A stretch of DNA of 64,000 bases from Betaproteobacteria bacterium (lineage in GTDB: Bacteria > Pseudomonadota > Gammaproteobacteria > Burkholderiales > Rhodocyclaceae). The notes beneath the pieces are model-generated. The model was not told the DNA's origin, did not search any database, and worked only from the letters and a program-made list of their open reading frames with translations. The stretch spans positions 21,502-85,501 of the forward strand of contig WQZF01000003.1 of assembly GCA_009780885.1 (NCBI GenBank). Direction: 5' to 3'. Numbering within the stretch: the first letter of the stretch is position 1; every line of letters starts with the position of its first letter. The position numbers and the translations under genes were made by a program. Below, one piece after another: positions 56,932-64,000 of this stretch.

Positions 56932-57854
56932 GGGTGAATTATTGGGACTGGAAACCTTATGTTTCCGTGGAGGAGAAGAAAAAAAAGGCGGAGAAGCTGG
57001 TCGCCAAGCTGAAGAAAAAGGGAAAGCCGGTCGCGCCGGTGATCATCACCGGTCGCAAGATTGCCGAAAGTTTCTGGGGAATTTCCTGGTGCAAGAACCT
57101 CGAACGCTACAGCGACTATGAATCGCGCCTGCCGCGCGGTCGCAGCTATGTCCGCAACGGATCCGTCGTCGACCTGCAAATCGCCGAGGGAGAAATCACT
57201 GCCACAGTGAGCGGTTCGGAACTTTATTCGGTAATGATCAGCATCGAGCCCGTGGCGCGCGCGCGCTGGGAAGCGATCTGCAAGGACTGCACCGGAGCCA
57301 TTGATTCGCTGGTCGAACTCCTGCAAGGCCGCCTTGCCAGGAGCGTCATGGACCGGGTCTGCCGGGAAGCCGACGGCCTGTTCCCGGCGCCCCATGAAAT
57401 CAAGCTCTCGTGCAGTTGCCCCGACTGGGCAGACATGTGCAAGCACGTGGCTGCCGTGCTCTACGGAGTGGGCGCCCGCCTGGACGAAAAACCGGAACTC
57501 CTCTTCCTGCTGCGCGGCGTCGACGAAAGCGACTTGATCGCCGACGCGGGCGAGACCTTTGCCCAGCCGGAATCGCTGCTCGGAGCGCCCGGCAACATGC
57601 TGGTAGATGCCGACATGGCGGCGCTGTTCGGCCTGGATATGGCCGATGGCGTCGCCCCCGGAATCCCCGCCGCCCGCAAGCCTGCAAGTCCGGCAAAAAA
57701 GGCCGCAAAAAAGGCCACGAAACCCGTCGCGGCGAAGGATGCCGGCAAGACGCTTGTGAAAAAAAAGCCTGCGAAAGCCGTTAACGCGCCAGCAAAGCCA
57801 GAACCAAAGCGCAAGACCCCTGCCAGGAAAAAAGGCGATACAGGGTTTTCGTAG
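56928..57854 (+). CDS. SWIM zinc-finger protein, SNF2 partner
   Basis: A 308-residue protein starting MRVNYWDWKPYVSVEEKKKK. The SWIM finger CSCPDWADMCKH (about 161-172; CxCx6-7CxH) fits proteins regularly encoded next to SNF2 helicases. The last 80 residues are a Lys/Ala/Pro-rich histone-like tail (PAKKAAKKATKPVAAKDAG), likely to bind DNA. Translational coupling to the helicase gene suggests a complex. Confidence 0.88.
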   Translation: MRVNYWDWKPYVSVEEKKKKAEKLVAKLKKKGKPVAPVIITGRKIAESFWGISWCKNLERYSDYESRLPRGRSYVRNGSVVDLQIAEGEITATVSGSELYSVMISIEPVARARWEAICKDCTGAIDSLVELLQGRLARSVMDRVCREADGLFPAPHEIKLSCSCPDWADMCKHVAAVLYGVGARLDEKPELLFLLRGVDESDLIADAGETFAQPESLLGAPGNMLVDADMAALFGLDMADGVAPGIPAARKPASPAKKAAKKATKPVAAKDAGKTLVKKKPAKAVNAPAKPEPKRKTPARKKGDTGFS

Positions 57855-57873
57855 GGGCGACCTGTGGTCGCCC
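57855..57873. repeat. Hairpin GGGCGACC-TGT-GGTCGCCC
   Basis: A perfect 8-bp stem with a 3-nt loop begins 1 nt after the SWIM gene stop. It has no T-run. It resembles a dispersed GGGCGACCTGTGGTCGCCC unit seen in many bacterial genomes and may end or stabilise transcripts. Confidence 0.7.
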
Positions 57874-57892
57874 GTTTGCCGTATTTCCAGCA

Positions 57893-57977
57893 CATAGGTT
57901 GGGGTGAGCGCAGCGAAGCCCAACGGAACCGCCTTCGCCCGAGTGTTGGGCTTCGCTTTCGCTCACCCCAACCTATG
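57893..57977. repeat. REP/BIME-like long inverted repeat
   Basis: Arm 57893-57924 (CATAGGTTGGGGTGAGCG and on to CGAAGCCCAAC) pairs with 57945-57977 with one 2-3 nt bulge; the loop is 20 nt. A diverged relative (GGATGGGTTGAGCACAGCGA) is at about 51291. A second hairpin, CCCCCTTT-GG-AAAGGGGG, lies at 58018-58035. The whole of 57855-58244 shows these repeats and no gene. Confidence 0.85.
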
Positions 57978-58244
57978 CACTACGGGAGGGCTAACCACCC
58001 CGTCAGCTTCGCTGCCACCCCCTTTGGAAAGGGGGCTTTATAGGGCGGCGCTTTGCGCCGGAAATTTCCCCTATTCATCATTTTCCTTTCATTCGAGCTA
58101 TGATGAAACGTTCGGGCCAAAGCCATGCAGGATGGGGCGGGCGCATGCCAAATCCATCATTTCCGGAAACGGCGGCTTCGGCAAACGAACGGGGACAGAA
58201 GGGGCGACTGGATTTCGTCCCGCATTTTCGGATTGGAGTACTTT

Positions 58245-58994
58245 ATGTTCAAACATGCTGCTGTTGATCGTAGACGCCGCGCGCTGCTGGGCGCGGCGGG
58301 GGTGCTTGGTCTTCAGGGATTGCTCCTGCCGGTGAGCGCATGGGGGCAGGCGGCTTCCGGCGCGAAGCGGAAAATCGGCATTGTCGGCGCGGGGCATATC
58401 GGCGGCACGGTCGGCGCCCTGTGGGCCAAGGCCGGGCATCAGGTCTTTTTTTCGTCGCGGCATCCCGAGCAATTGCAGGAGCTGGTTGCGCGGATTGGCG
58501 CTCTTGCGCAGGCAGGCACGGTCGATCAGGCGATTGCGTTTGGAGAGGCTCTCTTCCTCGCCGTGCCTTACGGCGCGCTGCCGCAGATCGGCAAGGATTT
58601 CGCCGGATCGCTCAAGGGAAAGATCGTGCTCGATGCCAGCAATGCCATGGCGAAGCGCGATGGCGATATCGCCGCTGAAGCCGAGCGCAACGGGATCGGC
58701 GTCACCTCGCAGAAATACTTGCCCGGGACGCGGCTGGTGCGGGCCTTCAACACCTTGAACTACAAGGTGCTCGAAAGCGAGGCAAATCGCCCCGCGCCCA
58801 GGCTTGCGGTGCCGATTGCCGGCGACGATCCGGAAGCCATGCAGGTGGCGGTCGCATTGGTGCGGGATGCCGGTTTTGATCCGGTGGAAGTCGGCAAGCT
58901 GACCGATGCGAGCCGCTTCCAGTTCGGCGGACCGGGATTCGGCCAGAATGTGGGCGCAGCGGAACTCCGGCAGAAATTGTGGCTCGCGCCGTGA
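58245..58994 (+). CDS. Tat-exported NAD(P)-binding protein, F420-reductase-like
   Basis: A 249-residue protein. The N-terminus DRRRRALLGAAGVLGLQGLL is a twin-arginine signal ending near AWGQA. The mature part has a Rossmann motif (KIGIVGAGHIGGTVGALWA), FFSSRHPEQL and VRAFNTLNY, typical of NADPH-dependent F420-reductase-type proteins (PF03807). Export with bound cofactor would suit Tat. The substrate is unknown. The stop overlaps the GTG of the next gene. Confidence 0.82.
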   Translation: MFKHAAVDRRRRALLGAAGVLGLQGLLLPVSAWGQAASGAKRKIGIVGAGHIGGTVGALWAKAGHQVFFSSRHPEQLQELVARIGALAQAGTVDQAIAFGEALFLAVPYGALPQIGKDFAGSLKGKIVLDASNAMAKRDGDIAAEAERNGIGVTSQKYLPGTRLVRAFNTLNYKVLESEANRPAPRLAVPIAGDDPEAMQVAVALVRDAGFDPVEVGKLTDASRFQFGGPGFGQNVGAAELRQKLWLAP

Positions 58995-60292
58995 GCTCTT
59001 TCTCGACCGCGCTTGCCGGGCGGTTGCAGCGCCTGATGCCTGCAACCCCCGCCGAGCGCGGGGCGGCGCTGTGGTCCTTCGCTTATTTTTTCAGCCTGCT
59101 TGCGGGCTACTACGTGCTGCGCCCCTTGCGCGACCAGATGGGCATCGCTGGCGGCACGAAGAATCTGCCGTGGCTATTTACGGCCACCTTTGCCGTCCTG
59201 CTCATCGCGCAACCGATCTACGGCGCGCTGGTGGCGCGGCTTCCGAGGGCGAGGTTCATTTCGGTCGTCTACCACTTCTTCGTTTTCAACCTGATCGTGT
59301 TCTGGCTGTTGTTGAGCTTCGATGTCGAGAAGCTGGTCGTGGCGCGCGTGTTCTTTGTCTGGGTCAGCGTCTTCAATCTGTTTGCGATTGCGGTGTTCTG
59401 GTCCTTCATGGCCGATCTCTTCACGGCGGAACAGGGAAAGCGGCTTTTCGGATTCATCGGCGCCGGGGGCACGGCGGGCGCGCTTCTCGGGCCTGTTGTC
59501 ACGATCTGGCTTTCGGCGCCGCTCGGTACGGTCAACCTGCTGATCGTGGCGGCGGTCTTTCTCGAACTCGCGGTGCTTTGCGTGCATCGAATCGAGCGCA
59601 TCGCCGAACCGCAGGCGCAGCAAGGGCAGCCCCAACAGCAGCGCGTCGGCGGCAACGCCCTTGCGGGCTTGATCGAATTGATCCGCTCGCCTTATCTCCT
59701 GGGAGTGGCCATCTGGGTCAGCCTGCTTTCCTTCGGCGCAACGATTGCGTATCTGGCGCAGGCCAACATCGTTTCGGCGACGATCCACGACCCGGCAGAG
59801 CAGACGCGCCTGTTTGCAGGCATCGACCTTGCGGTCAATCTCCTGGGCCTGGCGACACAGGTCTTCGTCACCGCAAGCCTGCTCAAGCGCTTCGGCGCCG
59901 GCATTGCGGCCGCCGCCCTGCCTGTGGCCTATATCGCCGGCTTCATTGCCTTGTCGATCGCGCCGGTGCTACCCGTCATATTGGCGCTCCAGGTCGCGCA
60001 GCGCTGGATGAATTTTGCCGTCGCCAATCCGGCGCGGCAGATCTTCTTCACCGTCGTTGGGCGCGAAGAAAAATACAAGGCCAAGAACATGATCGACGTG
60101 GTGGTCTATCGCGGATCGGATGCCCTGTACGCCTGGGTCTACCAAAACCTCCAGGCGCTCGGCCTGAAGCTCGGCGCCGTCGCGTTGTGCGCGTTGCCGG
60201 TCGCGGTGGCCTGGGCTGTCCTCTCGACCGTGCTGGGGCGGACGCAGGAACGGCTGGCGGCGAAAACACAGGAACAGGAAGCGCCGGAATGA
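58991..60292 (+). CDS. MFS/nucleotide-transporter-like membrane protein
   Basis: A 433-residue protein with about 12 membrane segments. The GTG at 58991 overlaps the previous stop (GTGA) and is preferred; an in-frame GTG also exists at 58979. SFAYFFSLLAGYYVLRPLRD, WSFMADLFTAEQGKRLFGFI and GAGGTAGALLGPVVT match the MFS branch related to ATP/ADP exchangers (Npt-like). The substrate cannot be deduced. It is translationally coupled to the neighbouring genes. Confidence 0.8.
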   Translation: MSSFSTALAGRLQRLMPATPAERGAALWSFAYFFSLLAGYYVLRPLRDQMGIAGGTKNLPWLFTATFAVLLIAQPIYGALVARLPRARFISVVYHFFVFNLIVFWLLLSFDVEKLVVARVFFVWVSVFNLFAIAVFWSFMADLFTAEQGKRLFGFIGAGGTAGALLGPVVTIWLSAPLGTVNLLIVAAVFLELAVLCVHRIERIAEPQAQQGQPQQQRVGGNALAGLIELIRSPYLLGVAIWVSLLSFGATIAYLAQANIVSATIHDPAEQTRLFAGIDLAVNLLGLATQVFVTASLLKRFGAGIAAAALPVAYIAGFIALSIAPVLPVILALQVAQRWMNFAVANPARQIFFTVVGREEKYKAKNMIDVVVYRGSDALYAWVYQNLQALGLKLGAVALCALPVAVAWAVLSTVLGRTQERLAAKTQEQEAPE

Positions 60293-60468
60293 CCATCCAA
60301 ATGAAGAACCTGAGCCGCCGCGACTTTATCGCGCTCGCCAGCGGATTGCTGATCTCGGCCAAAGCCGTTGCCCAAACCGGGACGCCGCTTCTTGCCCGCG
60401 CGATGCGAGGCCCCTTGCCCGATGCTGCTCAACGCCGCCGCATGGTCGAGTTCATCGAAGCGCTTTGA
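60289..60468 (+). pseudogene. Deletion remnant of a Tat-type aldo/keto reductase
   Basis: Only 59 codons remain: a twin-arginine start (MKNLSRRDFIALASGLLISA, then KAVAQTGTPLLARA) joined to GPLPDAAQRRRMVEFIEAL. From memory, the first part matches the N-terminus and the second the extreme C-terminus of Tat-exported aldo/keto reductases of about 340 residues, so the catalytic barrel appears to have been lost by an in-frame internal deletion. It overlaps the transporter stop by 4 nt. A functional short peptide cannot be excluded. Confidence 0.6.
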
Positions 60469-60520
60469 TGAATCCAGCTTGCGATCTGGCTTTCCTCCCC
60501 TCTCCTACCTATCTGACATC

Positions 60521-61090
60521 ATGGCTGCCTGGATCATTCTCATTGTCGCGGTCGCCGCCGTTGCTGCGGCGATCGTCATTTTCAACCGCCTCGTCTCGGC
60601 GCGGCAAATGCTCAACGAAGCCTGGAGCGGCATCGACGTGCAACTCCAGCGTAGAGCTGACCTGATACCCAACCTCGTCGAGGCGGTGAAAGGATATACC
60701 GCGCACGAGCGTGGCGTCCTCGAAGACGTCACCCGGCTGCGCGGACAGGCGGGCAGCCTGCCGCGCGAGGACGTCGCGCAACGGGGGCAGGTCGAAGGCG
60801 CGCTTTCGGCGGCGCTTGGCCGCCTGATCGCGATTGCCGAGAACTATCCGGACCTGAAGGCCAGCGGCAATTTCCTCGATTTGCAGCGGCAACTCAGCGC
60901 GATCGAGGACGAATTGCAAATGGCGCGCCGCTATTACAACGGCACGGCGCGCAACCAGAATGTGCTGGTCCAGTCCTTCCCTTCCAACCTGATTGCCCGC
61001 CTGTCCGGCTTCACCGGGCAGCCCTTCTTCCAACTGGCGGACGAGGCGGAACGCGCCGCGCCGCAGATTTCGCTCGGACAGCCGTCATGA
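60521..61090 (+). CDS. LemA family protein
   Basis: A 189-residue protein starting MAAWIILIVAVAAVAAAIVI (membrane anchor). The LemA pattern follows: FNRLVSARQMLNEAWSGIDV, QLQRRADLIPNLVEAVKGYT, FLDLQRQLSAIEDELQMARR, YYNGTARNQNVLVQSFPSNL. LemA proteins are membrane-anchored helical bundles of unclear function, commonly paired with DUF2207 or TPM-domain proteins, as here. The stop overlaps the next start (ATGA). Confidence 0.93.
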   Translation: MAAWIILIVAVAAVAAAIVIFNRLVSARQMLNEAWSGIDVQLQRRADLIPNLVEAVKGYTAHERGVLEDVTRLRGQAGSLPREDVAQRGQVEGALSAALGRLIAIAENYPDLKASGNFLDLQRQLSAIEDELQMARRYYNGTARNQNVLVQSFPSNLIARLSGFTGQPFFQLADEAERAAPQISLGQPS

Positions 61091-63069
61091 CGCGGCTCGT
61101 TCAATTTTCCCGGCTCGCGGCGGCTGCGCTGGCGCTATGGCTTGGCGCCCTGAACTCTGGTCTGGCCGCCGAATTGATCCAGTCCTTCGACTCCACGGTC
61201 GTTCTCGCCAAAAATGGCGAACTCACCGTGACCGAGCGCATTCGCGTTTATGCCGAAGGCAACGCCATCAACCATGGCATCTACCGCGACTTTCCGCTTA
61301 GCTTCAGCGACGCGGAGGGCAAGCTGCGCGAAGTCGAGTTCACGCTGCTGGATCTGACGCGCGACGGCAAGCCGGAGCCGCATTCCACCGAGCGTCTCCG
61401 CGGCAAGACCAATGTGCTGCGCATCTACGCGGGCGACAAGAACGCGCAACTCGTCCCCGGCAGGGACTACACCTACGTCATCCGCTACCGCACCGCCCGG
61501 CAAGTGCGCTGGTTCGACGGCCAGCCGGAGTTGAACTGGAACGCCACCGGCAACTTCTGGAATTTTCCGATCCAGTCCGCCAGCTACCGGCTGGAACTGG
61601 CCGGCAACGCGCAGCCCACGCGCTGGACGGCCTTTACCGGCACGGACGGCGCGAAGGGCAGCGACTGGAAAGGCGCGGTGGGCGCTGACGGCGCGCTTAC
61701 TGTTTCAATCACAAAACCGCTTGGCGCAAACGAGGGGCTGACCGTGGTGGCTACGCTGCCCCAAAGCGCCGTCTTGCCGCCGTCGGCAGCCGACGAAATG
61801 CGCTATTCGCTGGCCGACAACCGCGCCTGGATTTTGGGCAGCATCGGCTTCGCGCTGGTGCTGATCTACTTTTACGCCGCGTGGAACGCCGTAGGGCGCG
61901 ACCCGAAACCGGGCGCGATCATTCCGCTGTTCCACCCGCCGAAGGACATTTCGCCCTCGCTGGCCAATTACATCCACCACTGGGGGCTGGGCCACGAAAA
62001 ATGGCGCGCTTTCACCGCCGGGGCGCTGTCGCTGGCGGTGCAGGGGCTGCTGCGTTTTGAAGGCGGCGAGGGCGGCGAGGCGCTGACCCTGAAAGCTGCG
62101 GGCGGCAACTCCGAAACCCTGCCGCAGGCCGCAGGCGAACGCGCCATCATGACCAGCCTGTACGCCAATGGCGGGACGCTGGTCATCAACGCCAGGAACG
62201 GCGAGGCGGTGGCCAACGCGGGCAGCAAATTCGCCGTCGCCATCGAAACCGAAAACAAGGACAAGTTCTTTCGCCGCAACCTTGGCTACGTCATCCTCGG
62301 CATGGCGATGACGGTCGCCGTTCTGTTTGCTGTCGTCAACTACGGCGGCCCCAGCGGGAACGAGGTTTTCTTCATCATCGGCGTCACCCTGGGCGGATTG
62401 CTGCTGGGCTTTTATCTGGTGAGCATCATCAGGATCGTGCTGCGCGTCAACAGTTTTTTCACCGCCGTCCGCGCGGCGCTGCTGGCGCTTTTCGTGGGCT
62501 TTTGGGTCATGATCGCCTATGTGCTGTTGCGCGGTTTCGTGTCCGGCCTCTTGCCCGCCGCGCTGCATTTTGTCGAAGCGCATTTTCTGGCGCTGGCGCT
62601 CGTCGGCGGCTTTGCCGCGCTCAATGGACTCTTCCTCTATTTGATGCGCGCCCCGACCGCGCTGGGCCGCCCGGTGATGGATCAGCTCGCTGGCTTCAAG
62701 CTCTATCTGCAAACGGCGGAATCAAACCGTCTCAACCTGCAAGCCCCCGAAATCACCGCCGACCGCTTCGAGGCGCTGCTGCCGTATGCCGTCGCGCTCG
62801 ATGCCGAAAAACCGTGGTCGGACGCCTTTGCCTCGGCGATCAAACGCGCCCATCCCGAAGACGCCGACCCCATGCGTCACTACCAGCCCGCGTGGACGAG
62901 CAACGCCTGGTCCAGCGCCAATTTCGGCAGCGCGGTGGCCTCCACCGTGGCGAGCGCTTCGAGCGCGTTGTCAAACTCGGTTCCGGTCTCGTCCTCGTCC
63001 TCCGGCTTTTCTTCAGGCGGCGGCGGTTCGGGAGGCGGAGGAGGAGGTGGCGGCGGCGGCGGGTGGTAA
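61087..63069 (+). CDS. DUF2207 membrane protein
   Basis: A 660-residue protein with a signal peptide (RLAAAALALWLGALNSGLAA). A beta-rich domain, DSTVVLAKNGELTVTERIRV and HGIYRDFPLSF, is the DUF2207 start. Membrane segments lie at about 245-270 and in a cluster near 398-520. The C-terminus is a Ser/Gly run ending in poly-Gly-Trp, characteristic of this family. It is co-expressed with LemA; function unknown. Confidence 0.9.
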   Translation: MTRLVQFSRLAAAALALWLGALNSGLAAELIQSFDSTVVLAKNGELTVTERIRVYAEGNAINHGIYRDFPLSFSDAEGKLREVEFTLLDLTRDGKPEPHSTERLRGKTNVLRIYAGDKNAQLVPGRDYTYVIRYRTARQVRWFDGQPELNWNATGNFWNFPIQSASYRLELAGNAQPTRWTAFTGTDGAKGSDWKGAVGADGALTVSITKPLGANEGLTVVATLPQSAVLPPSAADEMRYSLADNRAWILGSIGFALVLIYFYAAWNAVGRDPKPGAIIPLFHPPKDISPSLANYIHHWGLGHEKWRAFTAGALSLAVQGLLRFEGGEGGEALTLKAAGGNSETLPQAAGERAIMTSLYANGGTLVINARNGEAVANAGSKFAVAIETENKDKFFRRNLGYVILGMAMTVAVLFAVVNYGGPSGNEVFFIIGVTLGGLLLGFYLVSIIRIVLRVNSFFTAVRAALLALFVGFWVMIAYVLLRGFVSGLLPAALHFVEAHFLALALVGGFAALNGLFLYLMRAPTALGRPVMDQLAGFKLYLQTAESNRLNLQAPEITADRFEALLPYAVALDAEKPWSDAFASAIKRAHPEDADPMRHYQPAWTSNAWSSANFGSAVASTVASASSALSNSVPVSSSSSGFSSGGGGSGGGGGGGGGGGW

Positions 63070-63084
63070 GCGCGTGGGGGAAAG

Positions 63085-63162
63085 ATTTTCTAAATTACTG
63101 TAATAATTATTGATTAAAAATTACTACAGTAGCCAAATATTATTTAACTAAATTTAGAAAAT
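63085..63162. repeat. AT-rich palindromic repeat, copy E4
   Basis: This 78-bp element starts ATTTTCTAAATT and ends AATTTAGAAAAT, in inverted orientation to E2 and E3. Its reverse complement contains TTAAATAATATTTGGCTAC, then TGTAGTAATT, aligning with E3. It lies between the convergent DUF2207 gene and the leftward gene ending at 63244. Confidence 0.88.
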
Positions 63163-63173
63163 CAGCGCGAAAA

Positions 63174-63207
63174 AAACCGGCCAGATTTTAGACTGGCCGG
63201 TTTTTTT
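63174..63207. terminator. Bidirectional intrinsic terminator
   Basis: AACCGGCCAG and CTGGCCGGTT form a 10-bp stem with an 8-nt loop, followed by seven further Ts on the plus strand and preceded by AAAAA (Ts on the minus strand). It serves both convergent genes. Confidence 0.88.
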
Positions 63208-63243
63208 GGGGATTTTTTTAGTGCTCTTGATTGATTCGCATCA

Positions 63244-64000
63244 TCAGAGCTCGCCGGCATACTGTATGGAATTCACTTTTATCGGACCATATCCATGCGC
63301 CATCCAGAACTCCGTCTTGACGGATGCCCCGCCCCCGACCTGGGTTTCAATGAAATGGCAAACGTTGGAAAAGGTTTTGCCGGCCAGGGTGAGGGTTTCG
63401 TATCCGACGAAGTTCGTATGGATGTCGTATGTAATGCCAGTAGACATTGTGGCGCGTTGATCGAAAGACTGACCCGGCTGCATGGACAAGCGCGCGCGCA
63501 CATAAGTCGGGGTGTAGGAAAGGGTCATGGCGCCGTTGCCGATAACGGTGGCAGGCTGGAGCACGTCGCTGCTTGTGATCTCAGTGTAGTTAACAGAATA
63601 TATGCTGCCGTTTGCATTGTATTGTGTATTACTGATGGCTGGACGGCCCTCGTAAGTGTCTGGCCTGACCGTGGTACTTGCATAGGTTGCTCCACTCACT
63701 GCATAAGTGACGGGGCTATCCGCCGAGAAGCACGCCGCGATGCCACCGCCGCCCGTATTTCCGCTGCCCCCGGCCGGATCGGCGCCCAGCAGTTGCCAGC
63801 GCCAGGTATTGGCGTCCAGCCGCGCCGAGACGTTGATGAATTCGCCCAGGCCGGGAATGTTGATGTGCGGCAGGGACAGCATTCCGGTCGCCAGGTTGTA
63901 GCTGTCGTTCGCCGAAGCCGATGGCGGACACACGTCTGCGGCCAGCAGACTCCATTGCCCGCTGCCGTCCAGATGAACGCGCACATTACAGAAAAGTCCC
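63244..64000 (-). CDS. Unrecognised protein, 3' part (start outside window)
   Basis: The frame runs open to the right edge, so the 5' end is missing; at least 251 codons are visible. The chain is beta-rich with many Gly, Ser, Asn and Thr (MLSLPHINIPGLGEFINVSA, GGSGNTGGGGIAACFSADSP) and no membrane segment. It looks like a secreted or surface protein, perhaps with a repeat such as VRVHLDGSGQWSLLAADVC. I do not recognise the family. A terminator and element E4 follow its stop. Confidence 0.65.
   Translation of the reverse strand, partial: GLFCNVRVHLDGSGQWSLLAADVCPPSASANDSYNLATGMLSLPHINIPGLGEFINVSARLDANTWRWQLLGADPAGGSGNTGGGGIAACFSADSPVTYAVSGATYASTTVRPDTYEGRPAISNTQYNANGSIYSVNYTEITSSDVLQPATVIGNGAMTLSYTPTYVRARLSMQPGQSFDQRATMSTGITYDIHTNFVGYETLTLAGKTFSNVCHFIETQVGGGASVKTEFWMAHGYGPIKVNSIQYAGEL

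Overview
The window is GC-rich DNA from a betaproteobacterium, probably near the Rhodocyclales. That is inferred from an mlaFEDACB operon, bioC, a gloB/methyltransferase pair and codon style; no rRNA or other marker allows a firmer placement. It falls into two parts.

Positions 1 to about 41,834 are an apparently intact temperate prophage whose left end (integrase and intact tRNA) lies outside the window. From left to right it holds: a leftward operon of small early genes (1-1362); a divergent control region with operator copies; a cargo/immunity block (1735-6890) with a DUF6765-like gene, a DUF2335 cassette between 94-bp direct repeats, and five accessory genes downstream of a CI-type S24 repressor; Cro-like, small regulatory and primase-helicase genes with a candidate iteron origin (6971-11,378); BrnT/BrnA, a ProQ-like protein and a KilA-N protein (11,427-13,485); a lambda-type head module (13,821-about 21,250); a P2/Mu-type contractile tail module (21,249-38,252) interrupted by an antisense membrane moron; lysis genes (38,320-39,770); a second KilA-N gene in reverse; and a cluster of very small membrane-protein genes. 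The right end is a duplicated tRNA 3' end (41,807-41,834). The virion is therefore predicted to be a myovirus with a lambda-like head.

The most striking prophage item is a solitary 32-nt sequence with the form of a type I-C CRISPR repeat (41,143-41,174). It sits between an intrinsic terminator and a small gene, with no cas genes or second repeat nearby. It is a candidate RNA anti-CRISPR (solitary repeat unit).

Positions 41,835-64,000 are host chromosome: mlaB, C, A, D, E, F (phospholipid asymmetry, leftward); bioC; a c-di-GMP-flavoured trio (PilZ-like protein, HDOD protein, REC-GGDEF protein with a degenerate active site); gloB diverging from a methyltransferase; a zinc alcohol dehydrogenase; an SNF2 helicase with a SWIM-finger partner; a Tat-exported F420-reductase-like protein; an MFS/nucleotide-transporter-like protein; a deletion remnant of an aldo/keto reductase; LemA plus a DUF2207 protein; and the 3' part of an unrecognised gene. 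A 78-80 bp AT-rich palindromic repeat family occurs four times, once inside the prophage and three times between convergent host genes or at the prophage border.
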